Source: UA16 sp042095135 (lineage in GTDB: Bacteria; Bacteroidota; Bacteroidia; Flavobacteriales_D; Sanyastnellaceae). From it: DNA of 33,368 bases. The stretch covers positions 1 through 33,368 of the forward strand of contig JBELBV010000028.1 in the NCBI GenBank assembly GCA_042095135.1, written 5' to 3'. A model generated the notes under the pieces. The model saw only the letters and a program-made list of their open reading frames with translations, was not told where the DNA came from and searched no databases. How positions within the stretch are numbered: the first letter of the stretch is position 1; every line of letters begins with the position of its first letter. Of the stretch, positions 23,344 to 32,006 are shown piece after piece. A program made the position numbers and the translations under genes.

Positions 23344-24609
23344 ATGTTAGCTGAAGTCATTACGGTGGGAGACGAGTTGTTGTTGGGCCAGACAGTGGAC
23401 ACGAATTCCGCTTGGATGGGGGAGGTGTTTGCATCGCACGGCATCGCGCTGCATCGGATTACATCGATTTCTGATAACGCGGAAGAAATTGTGGCTGCCT
23501 TGGACGAGGCGCGTACGCGCGTGGATTTAATTTTGATGACGGGCGGTTTGGGGCCGACGCGGGATGACATCACCAAACACACCTTGGCGGATTACTTTGG
23601 GTTGGAATTGCGGATGAACGAGGACGTCTTAAAGAGTATTTCTGAGTGGTTTCACGGCCGCGGTTTGCCCATGCTTCCGGTGAACGAAGCCCAAGCTATG
23701 TTGCCGGACGGGTGCACGGTCCTGCCCAACCCGCGAGGCACGGCGATGGGCATGTGGTTTGAGGCGTCGCGCGATGGTCGATCGCAGGTGGTGGTCAGCA
23801 TGCCAGGGGTGCCGTACGAAATGAAAGGGTTAGTGGAGGAGGAGGTGTTGCCGCACGTATTGTCCAAATGGGAACTTCCGACCAGGTACCATCGAACGGC
23901 GCTCACGCAAGGCATCGGGGAGAGCTATTTGAGCAAAATTGTACACGATTGGGAAGAGGGCTTAGCGAAACAGGGCGTGAGCATCGCATACTTGCCTGCA
24001 CCGGGTCAGGTGCGGGTGCGGCTTTCGGCGGTTTCAACCGATGAAGGAGCGGTCCAACAACGCGTGGATGCGGCGATGGAAGCATTTTTGAGTCTCGCCG
24101 GGGAACACGTAGTGGCCGATGGGGACACCTCAGTGGCGGAGGCGTTGGTCGAATTGCTCACGCAGAGGGCAGAAACGCTGACCACCGCGGAGTCGTGCAC
24201 CGGAGGTGCGATGGCAGCTGCAGTGACGTCGGTGGCCGGTTCGAGCGCTGTTTTTGAGGGCGCAGTGGTGGCGTATGCCAATGCCGTCAAGGTCAACGCC
24301 CTGGGCGTGGATGCATCGGACATCGAACGGGACGGTGCCGTCAGTGAATCGGTTGTGACAGCCATGGCCCGAGGCGCCCGGGAACGCATGGGTACGACTT
24401 ACGCGTTGGCCACATCGGGAATCGCCGGTCCGGGCGGTGGCACGCCCGACAAACCAGTGGGTACCATCTGGATCGCGTTGGCCACGCCGGAAGGGACCGA
24501 GGCTCGGTGCTTGAAACTCGGGCGCAACCGCGGTCGCAATGTCCAGCGCACGGTGTTGGAGTGCCTCGCTTGGCTGCTCCGCGCAGCACGTACCCGAAAC
24601 GTACATTAA
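23344..24609 (+). CDS. cinA: CinA-family protein (competence/damage-inducible; NMN deamidase)
   Basis: Two-domain protein of 421 residues. The N-terminal MoaB-like/COG1058 domain (about 1-170) shows VITVGDELLLGQ and TGGLGPTRDD (66-75); this domain hydrolyses ADP-ribose in known members. The C-terminal PncC domain has ESCTGG (283-288) and SGIAGPGGGTPDKPVGT, typical of NMN amidohydrolase, which recycles pyridine nucleotides. The start at ATG 23344 is chosen because MLAEVITVGDE is the family's usual beginning and a -7 box lies just before it. The rpmB gene follows 66 bp later with its own promoter; cinA-rpmB order is common in flavobacteria. Confidence 0.94.
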   Translation: MLAEVITVGDELLLGQTVDTNSAWMGEVFASHGIALHRITSISDNAEEIVAALDEARTRVDLILMTGGLGPTRDDITKHTLADYFGLELRMNEDVLKSISEWFHGRGLPMLPVNEAQAMLPDGCTVLPNPRGTAMGMWFEASRDGRSQVVVSMPGVPYEMKGLVEEEVLPHVLSKWELPTRYHRTALTQGIGESYLSKIVHDWEEGLAKQGVSIAYLPAPGQVRVRLSAVSTDEGAVQQRVDAAMEAFLSLAGEHVVADGDTSVAEALVELLTQRAETLTTAESCTGGAMAAAVTSVAGSSAVFEGAVVAYANAVKVNALGVDASDIERDGAVSESVVTAMARGARERMGTTYALATSGIAGPGGGTPDKPVGTIWIALATPEGTEARCLKLGRNRGRNVQRTVLECLAWLLRAARTRNVH

Positions 24610-24623
24610 GTTGGGCAGTGGTG

Positions 24624-24654
24624 TTGGAATCAAGGCGATTCTTTCGTTTCTTTG
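24624..24654 (+). promoter_or_regulatory. Predicted promoter of rpmB
   Basis: TTG (24624-24626), 20 bp, TTTCTTTG (24647-24654; one base from TAnnTTTG), then 21 nt to ATG 24676. Gives a short leader. Confidence 0.45.
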
Positions 24655-24675
24655 CCGTCCGAAAAAAGCTAAGCT

Positions 24676-24918
24676 ATGAGCCGCGTATGTCAACTCACTG
24701 GTAAGAAAGTCATGGTAGGAAACAACGTTTCGCACTCGAAGCGTCGTACCAAGCGCACATTCTACCCCAACTTGCAGAAGAAGCGTTTTTACAACGTAGA
24801 GGACGGATCGTACGTCACGTTACGTGTTTCAACGTCTGCCATGCGCACCATTAACAAGATGGGCTTGAAGGCTGCCATTGCGCAAGCGAAGGAAAAAGGA
24901 ACTTGGGTCGAAGCCTGA
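24676..24918 (+). CDS. rpmB: 50S ribosomal protein bL28
   Basis: Ribosomal protein of 80 residues with the family start MSRVCQLTGKK, the GNNVSHSKRRTKRTFYPNLQ stretch, and a short C-terminal helix. In flavobacteria rpmB is normally followed by rpmG (bL33), a short DUF4295 gene and ftsY; here a strong terminator and a convergent gene follow, so bL33 must be coded elsewhere. The protein lacks a CxxC zinc motif. Confidence 0.97.
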   Translation: MSRVCQLTGKKVMVGNNVSHSKRRTKRTFYPNLQKKRFYNVEDGSYVTLRVSTSAMRTINKMGLKAAIAQAKEKGTWVEA

Positions 24919-24938
24919 TTGCATCAGCTTCACCAACG

Positions 24939-24968
24939 AAAAAACCCCGCCACTCGGCGGGGTTTTTT
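24939..24968. terminator. Strong bidirectional terminator between rpmB and the prohibitin gene
   Basis: Perfect 13-bp arms: six A, CCCC and GCC (24939-24951), loop ACTC, then GGC, GGGG and six T (24956-24968). T-tracts on both strands let it stop both rpmB (20 bp after its stop) and the leftward operon ending at 24990. Confidence 0.92.
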
Positions 24969-24989
24969 GTTTGCAGTGTTTAGCAGGTT

Positions 24990-25820
24990 CTAATTGTCGC
25001 CTAAAATCAACGGCAGGCCGTCTTTGGCGGAACCGATGACGACCACTTTGGTGTTCTGGCTGTTGGCGAGTGCGGAAGTCGCCTCGATGCCTTTCCACTT
25101 GAGTAGTTCTTGGCTGATGCCACGCGAAACGATTTCTTGGTAATCGCGGATGCCCTCCGCTTCGATGCGCATACGCTGGGCCTCTTTGGCGGCCTTGTCC
25201 AGTCGGAATTCGTACTCCAGAGATTCTTGTTCTTGCTGGAGCTTGCGTTCGATGGCTTCTTCCAACTTGCGCGGCAAGCGAATGTTGCGAATCAATACGT
25301 CGTTGAGCTGCAGGTAATTTTCGCCAAGCTTTTCGCGCATGCGCTCGTCGATTTCGGATTGGATTTCGTCGCGGCGCGTGGTGTTGAATTCCTCTGGTAG
25401 GTACTTGGCGATGACCTCGCGTGCAACGGAACGCATGGCCGGAACGATGACCTTTTCTTCGTAATTCTTACCTCGCTCGATTTCAAGTAGCCCAAGGTTT
25501 TTCAGGTCCGGTTGGTAGAACACGGTCATGTCCATTTCGATTTTCAAGAGGTTGGAACTGAGTACCTCTAGTTTTTCTTGGCGTTCTTTCTGTCTGATCT
25601 CGTAGTCATACACCTTGTTCCAAGGGGCTTTGAAGTGGAAGCCAGAATTCATCGGCTGTTCTTCGGGGTCGATGCCGTCTCCGAAGGTGTGGAACAGAAG
25701 TCCGGCGTGTCCGGAAGGAATGGTGATTGTGAGGGAGCCCCACAAGATTAGAACGGGACCAAAGGCTAAGGCCAGAATAAGCAGGCGTCGGGTCAGTTTG
25801 GGGTTGGGTTGTTGTGCCAT
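24990..25820 (-). CDS. Prohibitin-family (SPFH/band 7) membrane protein
   Basis: Membrane-anchored SPFH protein of 276 residues. TM at about 13-32, then the PHB domain beginning ITIPSGHAGLLFHTFGDG with KAPWNKVYDYEIRQKERQ, and an alpha-helical, coiled-coil segment (about 185-235, rich in Glu, Lys and Arg), ending KVVVIGSAKDGLPLILG as usual for bacterial prohibitins. Such proteins form large ring assemblies that scaffold membrane domains and often associate with FtsH; ftsH is in this window but not in this operon. Last gene of the leftward operon, 46 bp after the VWA gene. Confidence 0.92.
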   Translation of the reverse strand: MAQQPNPKLTRRLLILALAFGPVLILWGSLTITIPSGHAGLLFHTFGDGIDPEEQPMNSGFHFKAPWNKVYDYEIRQKERQEKLEVLSSNLLKIEMDMTVFYQPDLKNLGLLEIERGKNYEEKVIVPAMRSVAREVIAKYLPEEFNTTRRDEIQSEIDERMREKLGENYLQLNDVLIRNIRLPRKLEEAIERKLQQEQESLEYEFRLDKAAKEAQRMRIEAEGIRDYQEIVSRGISQELLKWKGIEATSALANSQNTKVVVIGSAKDGLPLILGDN

Positions 25821-25866
25821 GCGGTGAAATTACATCAGCCCCGTGGAGTGCCCTACCCAAAGGGCG

Positions 25867-28038
25867 TTAATATCCGAGGTTGCGGCGGCGTACAATCCAC
25901 TCCACGGTGAGCAACGCCAAGGCCAAGGCCAACCAGAACCGCCAATCAATGGCATCCCGTAATTGCGTTTGTTCGTGACGAAGGGTGGCCGGAATGCCGG
26001 CTGTTTCCATGGCGGTGCCCGCCGCTTCAGGCGTCGTATCCTTCCAATGGCCCAGGAATCTACCTCCGGTGATGTCTGATACCTGGGCAAGAACGTCCAG
26101 ATCTGCCGCGGTATGAGCACGTTCGATTTGCGAATCCTCGACGATGACCATGCCCCCGTCGTAGAAAGCGGTGCCATCCAACGTGGTCATCGCTTCCCAG
26201 CGGTACGTTCCGGCGGGCATGCGCCCAAAGTCCGCCTCAAACCCTCTTGCTGCGGGCAGCATGGTACGGGTGAAAACCTGCCCCGCTTCATCGGTGAGCT
26301 TCAATTCGATGGTGACGTCGCGCATGGGCGTCCACGCCGCATCAAATGCTTGCCCTGAAAATTGCACGCGTTGGTCAGCTCCAATTCGTTTTTCGGTTTG
26401 TACCACCAAGCGTTTTCGTGCGTCTTCAGCGGCCAAAAACTGAACCTGCCGCTGAATGAAGGTGTCGAATGGCGCATGGCTTTGGTTCATGGCGAAGTTG
26501 CGCATGCGCCAGCGCCACAGTCCTTCCCCAATGCTCAGGATTTGCTTGGAGCCACTTGAAGCGCCCCGCATCCCCCAAAATGCATCGTTGGTTTGGACGT
26601 CGCCGAATTGTCGGTACGCGAGGGTGGACCAGGCGGGCGACCACGTCAGCTGTTCGAACGGCCCGAGGAATGGAGGCCATTCCCGCAGGGCTTCGGCCAA
26701 TCCATCGGGCCATTCCAAGGCGGAGAAGGTGGGATTCAACCGGGCTTGGTGGGTCTGGGTCAAATCGCCAGAGGCGGTCATCTGCACCCCCAAGTCATTG
26801 TCGCTTTGCAGCGCATCCCACGTGGCTTCATCGGCCGCCAACCACCACACGGGCAGGTCATTCATGGCGAGGAGTTTGGTCCATTTCATGCCTCCCCAGC
26901 GCTTGCCAAACAGGTTGTGCGCGATGACCACATCGGCTTTGCTCAGCGCATCGGTCATCGCGTTCGGATTGCGCAAAGAAGCCACATCGAACGTTTGAAT
27001 TTGGTAAGATTCCAACGCTTCGAGTGCCATGCGGATGGCGCCGAGATCGGGGTGAGCCGCTGCTCCGATGCACATGATGACGCGCCGGCTTTCGAGCACA
27101 TCAATGTAGAGGGTGCGTTGGTTGTTATTGGTGTCGTATTCGCCTTTGGTTGGGGCCACTCGAAGGGTATATTTCTGCAAGCCAGTCGCCTCTGCCGTGA
27201 GCATGAATTCTAGCTTGGTACGTTCCGAGTTGCCGGTGGTTTGCCAGGATTCGCTGGCTATCACGCTGCCGTTATGGAGTATCTCCAGTTGGCCAGCTTG
27301 TCCATCCATGCCTTGGGATTCGACAATGGCTTGCACAGGGAAAGCATTGCCGAGGTAGGCGACAGCGTTGTGGTTGACAGTGTTGATCCAGCGATCTCTT
27401 ACGGCGGTGGTGTCGCCGAGCCCGACGGTCCACACGGGAAGGTTGGGCCATTGTATCCCGTAAACGGGGGAGGCCCCGCGGTTGACGAGTCCGTCGGAGA
27501 CCAGAACAATGCCTGCAATGTTGCGGTTTTCAATGCGCGGGGCGAGGGTGCGGATGGCCGTGTTCAAGTTGGTTTGGGCGCCATCCCACTGATAAAACGA
27601 ATCAGCTTCCAGAACGGGCCGCAATTCGCCAGCAAACCCATAGCGTTCAACGTCCAATCCCCGGTCGCTCAGGTCTTGGGCTAGGGCAGCGGTCCACCCA
27701 TTGAGGGTGTCGCCCGTGGCGGCATCGTAGCGCGCCAACACAGAGGCGCTTTCATCGACAAGAACGACGGCGACGGGGTTTTCCTCATCGTATGCCACCG
27801 TCTGAATCAGCGGTTCAAGCAGGAGAAACCCGATGATGCCCAAGGCACAAAACCGCATCAAGGCCATGGCCCAGCGTCCCCAAGCGGGAAGGCCTTGGCC
27901 TGTGGAACGTCGCTTGATTCCGGAATTCCAGCCATAGAGGCCGAGTGCGATGGCTCCGGCCATGCCGATAGCGGCTGCCCATTGCCAGGCTTCGGCTTCA
28001 ATGATCCAATCCCTAGGGATGTCGATGAGGAAGGGCAT
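25867..28038 (-). CDS. VWA-domain membrane protein (Bacteroidota type)
   Basis: Protein of 723 residues. Two N-terminal TMs (about 19-37 and 56-78) are followed by a von Willebrand A-like domain with MIDAS motif DESAS (D95, S97, S99) and GIVLVSDGLVNRG. A long periplasmic region follows, including an Ig-like stretch and a glutamine-amidotransferase-like segment near VIMCIGAAAHPDLG, and a C-terminal TM at about 695-712 ends with basic RRRN. It resembles the BatA/B-related and uncharacterised ~700-residue VWA proteins of the phylum. The role is unknown; metal-dependent adhesion to a partner protein is the natural guess. Lies 14 bp after fabG. Confidence 0.85.
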   Translation of the reverse strand: MPFLIDIPRDWIIEAEAWQWAAAIGMAGAIALGLYGWNSGIKRRSTGQGLPAWGRWAMALMRFCALGIIGFLLLEPLIQTVAYDEENPVAVVLVDESASVLARYDAATGDTLNGWTAALAQDLSDRGLDVERYGFAGELRPVLEADSFYQWDGAQTNLNTAIRTLAPRIENRNIAGIVLVSDGLVNRGASPVYGIQWPNLPVWTVGLGDTTAVRDRWINTVNHNAVAYLGNAFPVQAIVESQGMDGQAGQLEILHNGSVIASESWQTTGNSERTKLEFMLTAEATGLQKYTLRVAPTKGEYDTNNNQRTLYIDVLESRRVIMCIGAAAHPDLGAIRMALEALESYQIQTFDVASLRNPNAMTDALSKADVVIAHNLFGKRWGGMKWTKLLAMNDLPVWWLAADEATWDALQSDNDLGVQMTASGDLTQTHQARLNPTFSALEWPDGLAEALREWPPFLGPFEQLTWSPAWSTLAYRQFGDVQTNDAFWGMRGASSGSKQILSIGEGLWRWRMRNFAMNQSHAPFDTFIQRQVQFLAAEDARKRLVVQTEKRIGADQRVQFSGQAFDAAWTPMRDVTIELKLTDEAGQVFTRTMLPAARGFEADFGRMPAGTYRWEAMTTLDGTAFYDGGMVIVEDSQIERAHTAADLDVLAQVSDITGGRFLGHWKDTTPEAAGTAMETAGIPATLRHEQTQLRDAIDWRFWLALALALLTVEWIVRRRNLGY

Positions 28039-28052
28039 GGACCGGGGAAGGC

Positions 28053-28799
28053 TTAGGCCGTGATCATCCCACCGTCAATGCAAATGGTTTGGCCCGTGAT
28101 GTACGAGCTCATATCACTTGCGAGGAAGGTGCATAATTGAGCGACGTCTTCGGGTTGGCCGCCGCGCTTCAAGGGAATGGCGTCGCGCCAACCTTGCACG
28201 GTGGCTTCATCCAATGCCGCGGTCATTTCCGTCTCAATGAATCCGGGAGCGATGGCGTTGCAGCGGATGTTGCGCGAGCCCAATTCGAGGGCGACTGACT
28301 TTGTGAAGCCTAGGATGCCCGCTTTGGACGCGGCATAATTAGCTTGGCCGGCGTTGCCTTGGACTCCGACCACTGAACTGACATTGATGATGCTGCCCGC
28401 CCGTGCCTTGAGCATGGTGCGCATGACGGCTTTGGTCAAGGCGAAACACGATTTGAGGTTGACGCTGATGACACGGTCCCACTGTTCTTCATTCATCCGC
28501 ATCAACAGGGTGTCGTCGGTGATGCCGGCGTTGTTGACGACGATGTCAACGGTGCCAAAAGCTTCGACGACTTCTTTCACCAAGGCCTCCGCTTGGTCCA
28601 TTTCCGCCGCATCAGATTTGAAACCGCGAACGGTTCCGCCGTTGGACGTGAGTTCAGCCTCCAGTGCACGCGCTTTCTCTTCAGAAGAGCGGTAGGTGAA
28701 TGCCACCTTAGCGCCTTGGCTGACAAATTCTTGTGCGATGGCCTTTCCAATGCCACGGGATGCGCCCGTGATGATCGCCACTTTTCCTTCTAGTAACAT
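28053..28799 (-). CDS. fabG: 3-oxoacyl-[acyl-carrier-protein] reductase
   Basis: NADPH-dependent reductase of the SDR family (248 aa), second step of the fatty acid elongation cycle; cytoplasmic. Seen: cofactor loop TGASRGIG (11-18), NNAG (89-92), the catalytic set S142, Y155 and K159 in SSVVGVQGNAGQANYAASK, N114 in VNLKS, and the C-terminal ITGQTICIDGGM. FabG resemblance is strong, including GNAGQANYAASKAG, although SDR paralogues exist. Unusually placed between Fe-S proteins and a VWA protein, in an operon without other fab genes. 9-bp gap to the upstream gene. Confidence 0.93.
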   Translation of the reverse strand: MLLEGKVAIITGASRGIGKAIAQEFVSQGAKVAFTYRSSEEKARALEAELTSNGGTVRGFKSDAAEMDQAEALVKEVVEAFGTVDIVVNNAGITDDTLLMRMNEEQWDRVISVNLKSCFALTKAVMRTMLKARAGSIINVSSVVGVQGNAGQANYAASKAGILGFTKSVALELGSRNIRCNAIAPGFIETEMTAALDEATVQGWRDAIPLKRGGQPEDVAQLCTFLASDMSSYITGQTICIDGGMITA

Positions 28800-28808
28800 G
28801 GGGTATGA

Positions 28809-29618
28809 TTAGGGTATCGGTGCGTCAAGCAAGTCCGCTGCCTCGGCGATGAGCTCAGCGATGTCCTTGACGACGACGTTGGATTCTTGTTCTGCGTTTT
28901 TGACTCCGTCCGTCATCATCGTGTTGCAAAAAGGGCAACCGGTTGCGATGACTTCGGGCTGTGTCTCCAAGGCTTGGTCGGTGCGTGCGTGGTTCACTTC
29001 GCGGTCGCCAGACTCTGCTTCCTTGAACATCTGGGCTCCGCCCGCACCGCAGCACATGGCATTCTGCTTGCAGCGGCGCATTTCGAGTAATTCTGCGTCG
29101 AGTTTGGCAATGACTTTACGGGGAGCCAAATATTCGCCGTTTGAACGCCCCAGGTAACACGGGTCGTGAAACGTGATGCGACGGCCCTTGAACGGGGCAT
29201 CTCCGCTCATGCGAAGCTTTCCCGTTTCGATTAATTCGCGGATGAATTGGGTGTGGTGAAGGACCTCGTAATTCCCTCCGAGCTCGGGGTATTCGTTCTT
29301 CATGATATTGAAGCAGTGCGGACATCCGGTGATGATGCGCTTGATGCCGTATCCGTTCAGCGTGGCGATGTTTTGGGCCGCCTGCATCTGATAGAGGAAC
29401 TCATTGCCCGCGCGCTTAGCCGGGTCTCCGGTGCAGGATTCCTCTTGACCGAGTACGGCGAACGAAGTTTCTGAGGCGTGGAGGATGCGCGCGATGGCTT
29501 TGGTGATGCGTTTGGCACGGTCATCAAAGCTGCCCGCACAACCCACCCAGAAGAGCACATCGGGGGTTTGGCCTGCAGCCGTCAATTCGGCCATCGTGGG
29601 GATGTGGAATGAACTCAT
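28809..29618 (-). CDS. CCG-domain Fe-S protein (HdrB/GlpC-like)
   Basis: Soluble protein of 269 residues with two cysteine-rich CCG domains (DUF224). Domain 1 has C27, C62 (in EESCTGD), C99 and C102 (TGCPHC). Domain 2 has C154 (FHDPCYLG), C189-C190 (MCCGAGG), C228 and C231 (TGCPFC). In HdrB such motifs bind a non-cubane [4Fe-4S] cluster. It probably passes electrons with the membrane Fe-S protein encoded 2 bp upstream. ATG 29618 is chosen because it follows that gene directly; the frame is open further upstream, but that part overlaps the neighbour. Electron donor and acceptor are unknown. Confidence 0.9.
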   Translation of the reverse strand: MSSFHIPTMAELTAAGQTPDVLFWVGCAGSFDDRAKRITKAIARILHASETSFAVLGQEESCTGDPAKRAGNEFLYQMQAAQNIATLNGYGIKRIITGCPHCFNIMKNEYPELGGNYEVLHHTQFIRELIETGKLRMSGDAPFKGRRITFHDPCYLGRSNGEYLAPRKVIAKLDAELLEMRRCKQNAMCCGAGGAQMFKEAESGDREVNHARTDQALETQPEVIATGCPFCNTMMTDGVKNAEQESNVVVKDIAELIAEAADLLDAPIP

Positions 29619-29620
29619 GG

Positions 29621-30940
29621 TTAAACTTCTTGGGTCCAATCGCCGCGGCTTCCAGCAGGGAATGCCCACGGAGCGCCGTTGTTTTCGATGTTGTTGAACA
29701 TGGACGTGATGGACTCGGGCGATTTGCTGTCCTCCATGATCAGGCTGCGCCGCATGTCCAAGATGATGCCCATCGGGCTGATGTTGATGGGGCAGGCTTC
29801 TACGCAGGCTTGGCAACTTGTGCAAGCCCAGAGTTCCTCCTCGGTGATCCAATCGCCCAAGAGGCTTTTTCCATCGGGTTCCCATTTGCCGCCATTGGCC
29901 TCTCGCTGTTGGCCGATTTCTTCGATGCGGTCGCGGGTGGACATCATGATTTTGCGGGGGCTGAGCAGCTTGCCGGTGTGATTGGCCGGGCATTCAGACG
30001 TGCACCGTCCGCATTCCGTGCACGTGTAAGCTTCGAGCAACTGCTTCCAGGTCAAATCCGGAGCGTCTTTCACCCCAAAGGGTGCAGGCGGTGCGTCGGA
30101 AGGAGGCGCCGCGGCAAACGGGTCCGCATTGGGGTCCATCATCAGGTCCACCTCCTTTTTGACCGCGGCCATATTGTCCATCTGACCGAAAGGGTTGAGG
30201 TTGGAGTAATACGTGTTGGGAAAGGCGAGGATGATGTGAAAATGTTTGGAATAGGGGACGTACACGAGGAACGCCAAGACCCCGGCGATGTGGAACCACC
30301 ACATGCCACGTTCCACAGCTACGATGCCTGCATCCGACAACCCGCTGTACAACGGCATGAGCAAAGAACTCACCGGAAACGATCCCGCGGTCACGTAATG
30401 CTCAAGGCCGCGCGACTGCGCAATGGCGTCTGCAGCGTTCATGCTCAAGAAGGCAAACATGAGCAATACCTCTACGACTAAAATGATGTTGGCATCGAGC
30501 GAAGGCCAGCCCTTCAAGTCATTCGATGCGAGTCGAGCGATGGCCATGCCATTGCGGCGTGCGAAGAACACGACGCATGCGAGAATGACCCCCGCGGCCA
30601 ACCATTCGAATGAAGCAATCAGGAAATTGTACAGCGGACCCAGGAAGGCAAATACCCGGTGCGTGCCAAACAGGCCGTCAATCAGGATTTCGAGAATCTC
30701 GATGTTGATGATGACAAAACCGGCATAGATGAGGATGTGCATCACACCTGCTACCGGGCGTGTGGTCATTTTACCTTGACCAAGTGCCACGCGTGCCATG
30801 GTGGCCCATCGTTCTGCTGTGCGGTCCGATCCGTCCCAGTCGCGGCCGAATTTGATGTTGCGTCGGATGACGCCAATGCGGCGAGCGAAAAAGAAGATGC
30901 CCGTGGACAAGAGCAGGAGGAAGAGCAATTGACTGATCAT
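29621..30940 (-). CDS. Membrane-bound 4Fe-4S dicluster oxidoreductase
   Basis: Protein of 439 residues with about six TM helices in the first ~240 residues, resembling a NarI/HdrE-like cytochrome b unit (candidate haem ligands H68, H217, H233 and H235), then two ferredoxin-type [4Fe-4S] motifs: C307, C310, C313, C317 (CTECGRCTSECP) and C373, C376, C379, C383 (CTSCQACVEACP). Together with the CCG protein it recalls the HdrDE/DsrMK-type arrangement, moving electrons between the quinone pool and a soluble partner; this is inference. The pair lies 11 bp after the MCE gene in the operon, a neighbour set I associate with many Bacteroidota. Confidence 0.9.
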   Translation of the reverse strand: MISQLLFLLLLSTGIFFFARRIGVIRRNIKFGRDWDGSDRTAERWATMARVALGQGKMTTRPVAGVMHILIYAGFVIINIEILEILIDGLFGTHRVFAFLGPLYNFLIASFEWLAAGVILACVVFFARRNGMAIARLASNDLKGWPSLDANIILVVEVLLMFAFLSMNAADAIAQSRGLEHYVTAGSFPVSSLLMPLYSGLSDAGIVAVERGMWWFHIAGVLAFLVYVPYSKHFHIILAFPNTYYSNLNPFGQMDNMAAVKKEVDLMMDPNADPFAAAPPSDAPPAPFGVKDAPDLTWKQLLEAYTCTECGRCTSECPANHTGKLLSPRKIMMSTRDRIEEIGQQREANGGKWEPDGKSLLGDWITEEELWACTSCQACVEACPINISPMGIILDMRRSLIMEDSKSPESITSMFNNIENNGAPWAFPAGSRGDWTQEV

Positions 30941-30951
30941 GGTGCCGGGAT

Positions 30952-32001
30952 TTATTGTTCTTCAGCGGATCGCTTTTCGATTTCTTCGTCGATGATCTTG
31001 CGGAGCTTGCGGAGTTCCTTTTCGGAGAGGGCTTTTTCTTGCTTCTTACCAAAAACGGAGACCCGCACGTAGCGCCAGGGGTTCAGGTACAGGTCGTTGA
31101 TGAGGTATTGCAATTCTTTGTTGGTGGCAATCAGGCCATTGTGCAAGGAGTCGCTGTTCACCAATTGCCCCAATGAACCCTCGCCGGCGTTGATCTTGCT
31201 GGTGATTTCGTCAACGTGGGTGAGCGCCGAGTTGGCCCGTTGGATGGTCTCCGCAAAATTCGAAGCCGCCAGCGAATCCGAGATGTCAGAGAAATTCTCC
31301 ATGACATTGGCGAGGTCGTCGTTGTGGTTCTTGAGGTTGTCCGTGATTTGGTCGACGTTCGAGAAAATGCTCTTCAGTGTGGACCGGTTTTCGGCGACCA
31401 TGGTGTCCAATTTCAACGAGGTCTGCTCTAAGCTTTCGACCGTCCGCTGAATGCTTTCGAAGGCGGTCGGTAGGCCCAGTGTGGCATCAGCCTCAAATAC
31501 TGCTTTGAGGTTTTCAAGGATGTCATCCACTCCGTCGATCAGCTGGTCGGTTTTGTTCTTGAGCGGAATCAATTCGATGCGCACAGCATCTGCCAGCCCC
31601 ACTTCCAAGTCGCTCAGGAGGGTGTCGCCCGGTTGAGCTGCTTCTCCGCTCGTACCTGCAATGAGGTCAATGGCTTTGGTGCCAAAGAGATCGCTCGAGA
31701 TGATTTTGGCCTTAGCGTCTTTGGTGAGTTGCAAGGCCGACTCTTCAATATCGAACCCCACGATGAGTGAGCCGTCTCCTTCCGCGGCGAATCGAACTTG
31801 GGTGACTTGTCCCACCTTGAACCCGTTCACGAGGACGGGGTTCGACACCGCTAGCCCATCGATTTTTTCGTAATGGGCGAAGTAGGTGTTGGAAGGCGAA
31901 AATGGATTGAATCCCTTGAGGTAATTCACGCCCAGCATCAACAAGATTAGCCCTGCAATGACCAATGCTCCGATCCTGAATTCTTTGGATACTCCTGTCA
32001 C
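30952..32001 (-). CDS. MCE-domain (MlaD-like) protein
   Basis: Protein of 349 residues with one N-terminal TM (about 8-26, IGALVIAGLILLMLG), a single MCE/MlaD domain (about 34-115, with VLVNGFKVGQV and LFGTKAIDLI), and a long helical, coiled-coil region (about 150-300). Such proteins form hexameric rings that move phospholipids between inner and outer membranes. I start it at GTG 32001, 5 bp after the amidase stop; an ATG at 32046 would add 15 residues overlapping the amidase end. Normal partners (MlaE/MlaF type permease and ATPase) are not in the window. Confidence 0.9.
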   Translation of the reverse strand: MTGVSKEFRIGALVIAGLILLMLGVNYLKGFNPFSPSNTYFAHYEKIDGLAVSNPVLVNGFKVGQVTQVRFAAEGDGSLIVGFDIEESALQLTKDAKAKIISSDLFGTKAIDLIAGTSGEAAQPGDTLLSDLEVGLADAVRIELIPLKNKTDQLIDGVDDILENLKAVFEADATLGLPTAFESIQRTVESLEQTSLKLDTMVAENRSTLKSIFSNVDQITDNLKNHNDDLANVMENFSDISDSLAASNFAETIQRANSALTHVDEITSKINAGEGSLGQLVNSDSLHNGLIATNKELQYLINDLYLNPWRYVRVSVFGKKQEKALSEKELRKLRKIIDEEIEKRSAEEQ

Positions 32002-32006
32002 GTGAA

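Noticed and set aside
29619..29993. 125-codon N-terminal extension of the CCG-domain protein
   Set aside because: It overlaps the membrane Fe-S protein in another frame and is His/Gln/Arg-rich without Fe-S motifs; ATG 29618 sits 2 bp after that gene's stop.
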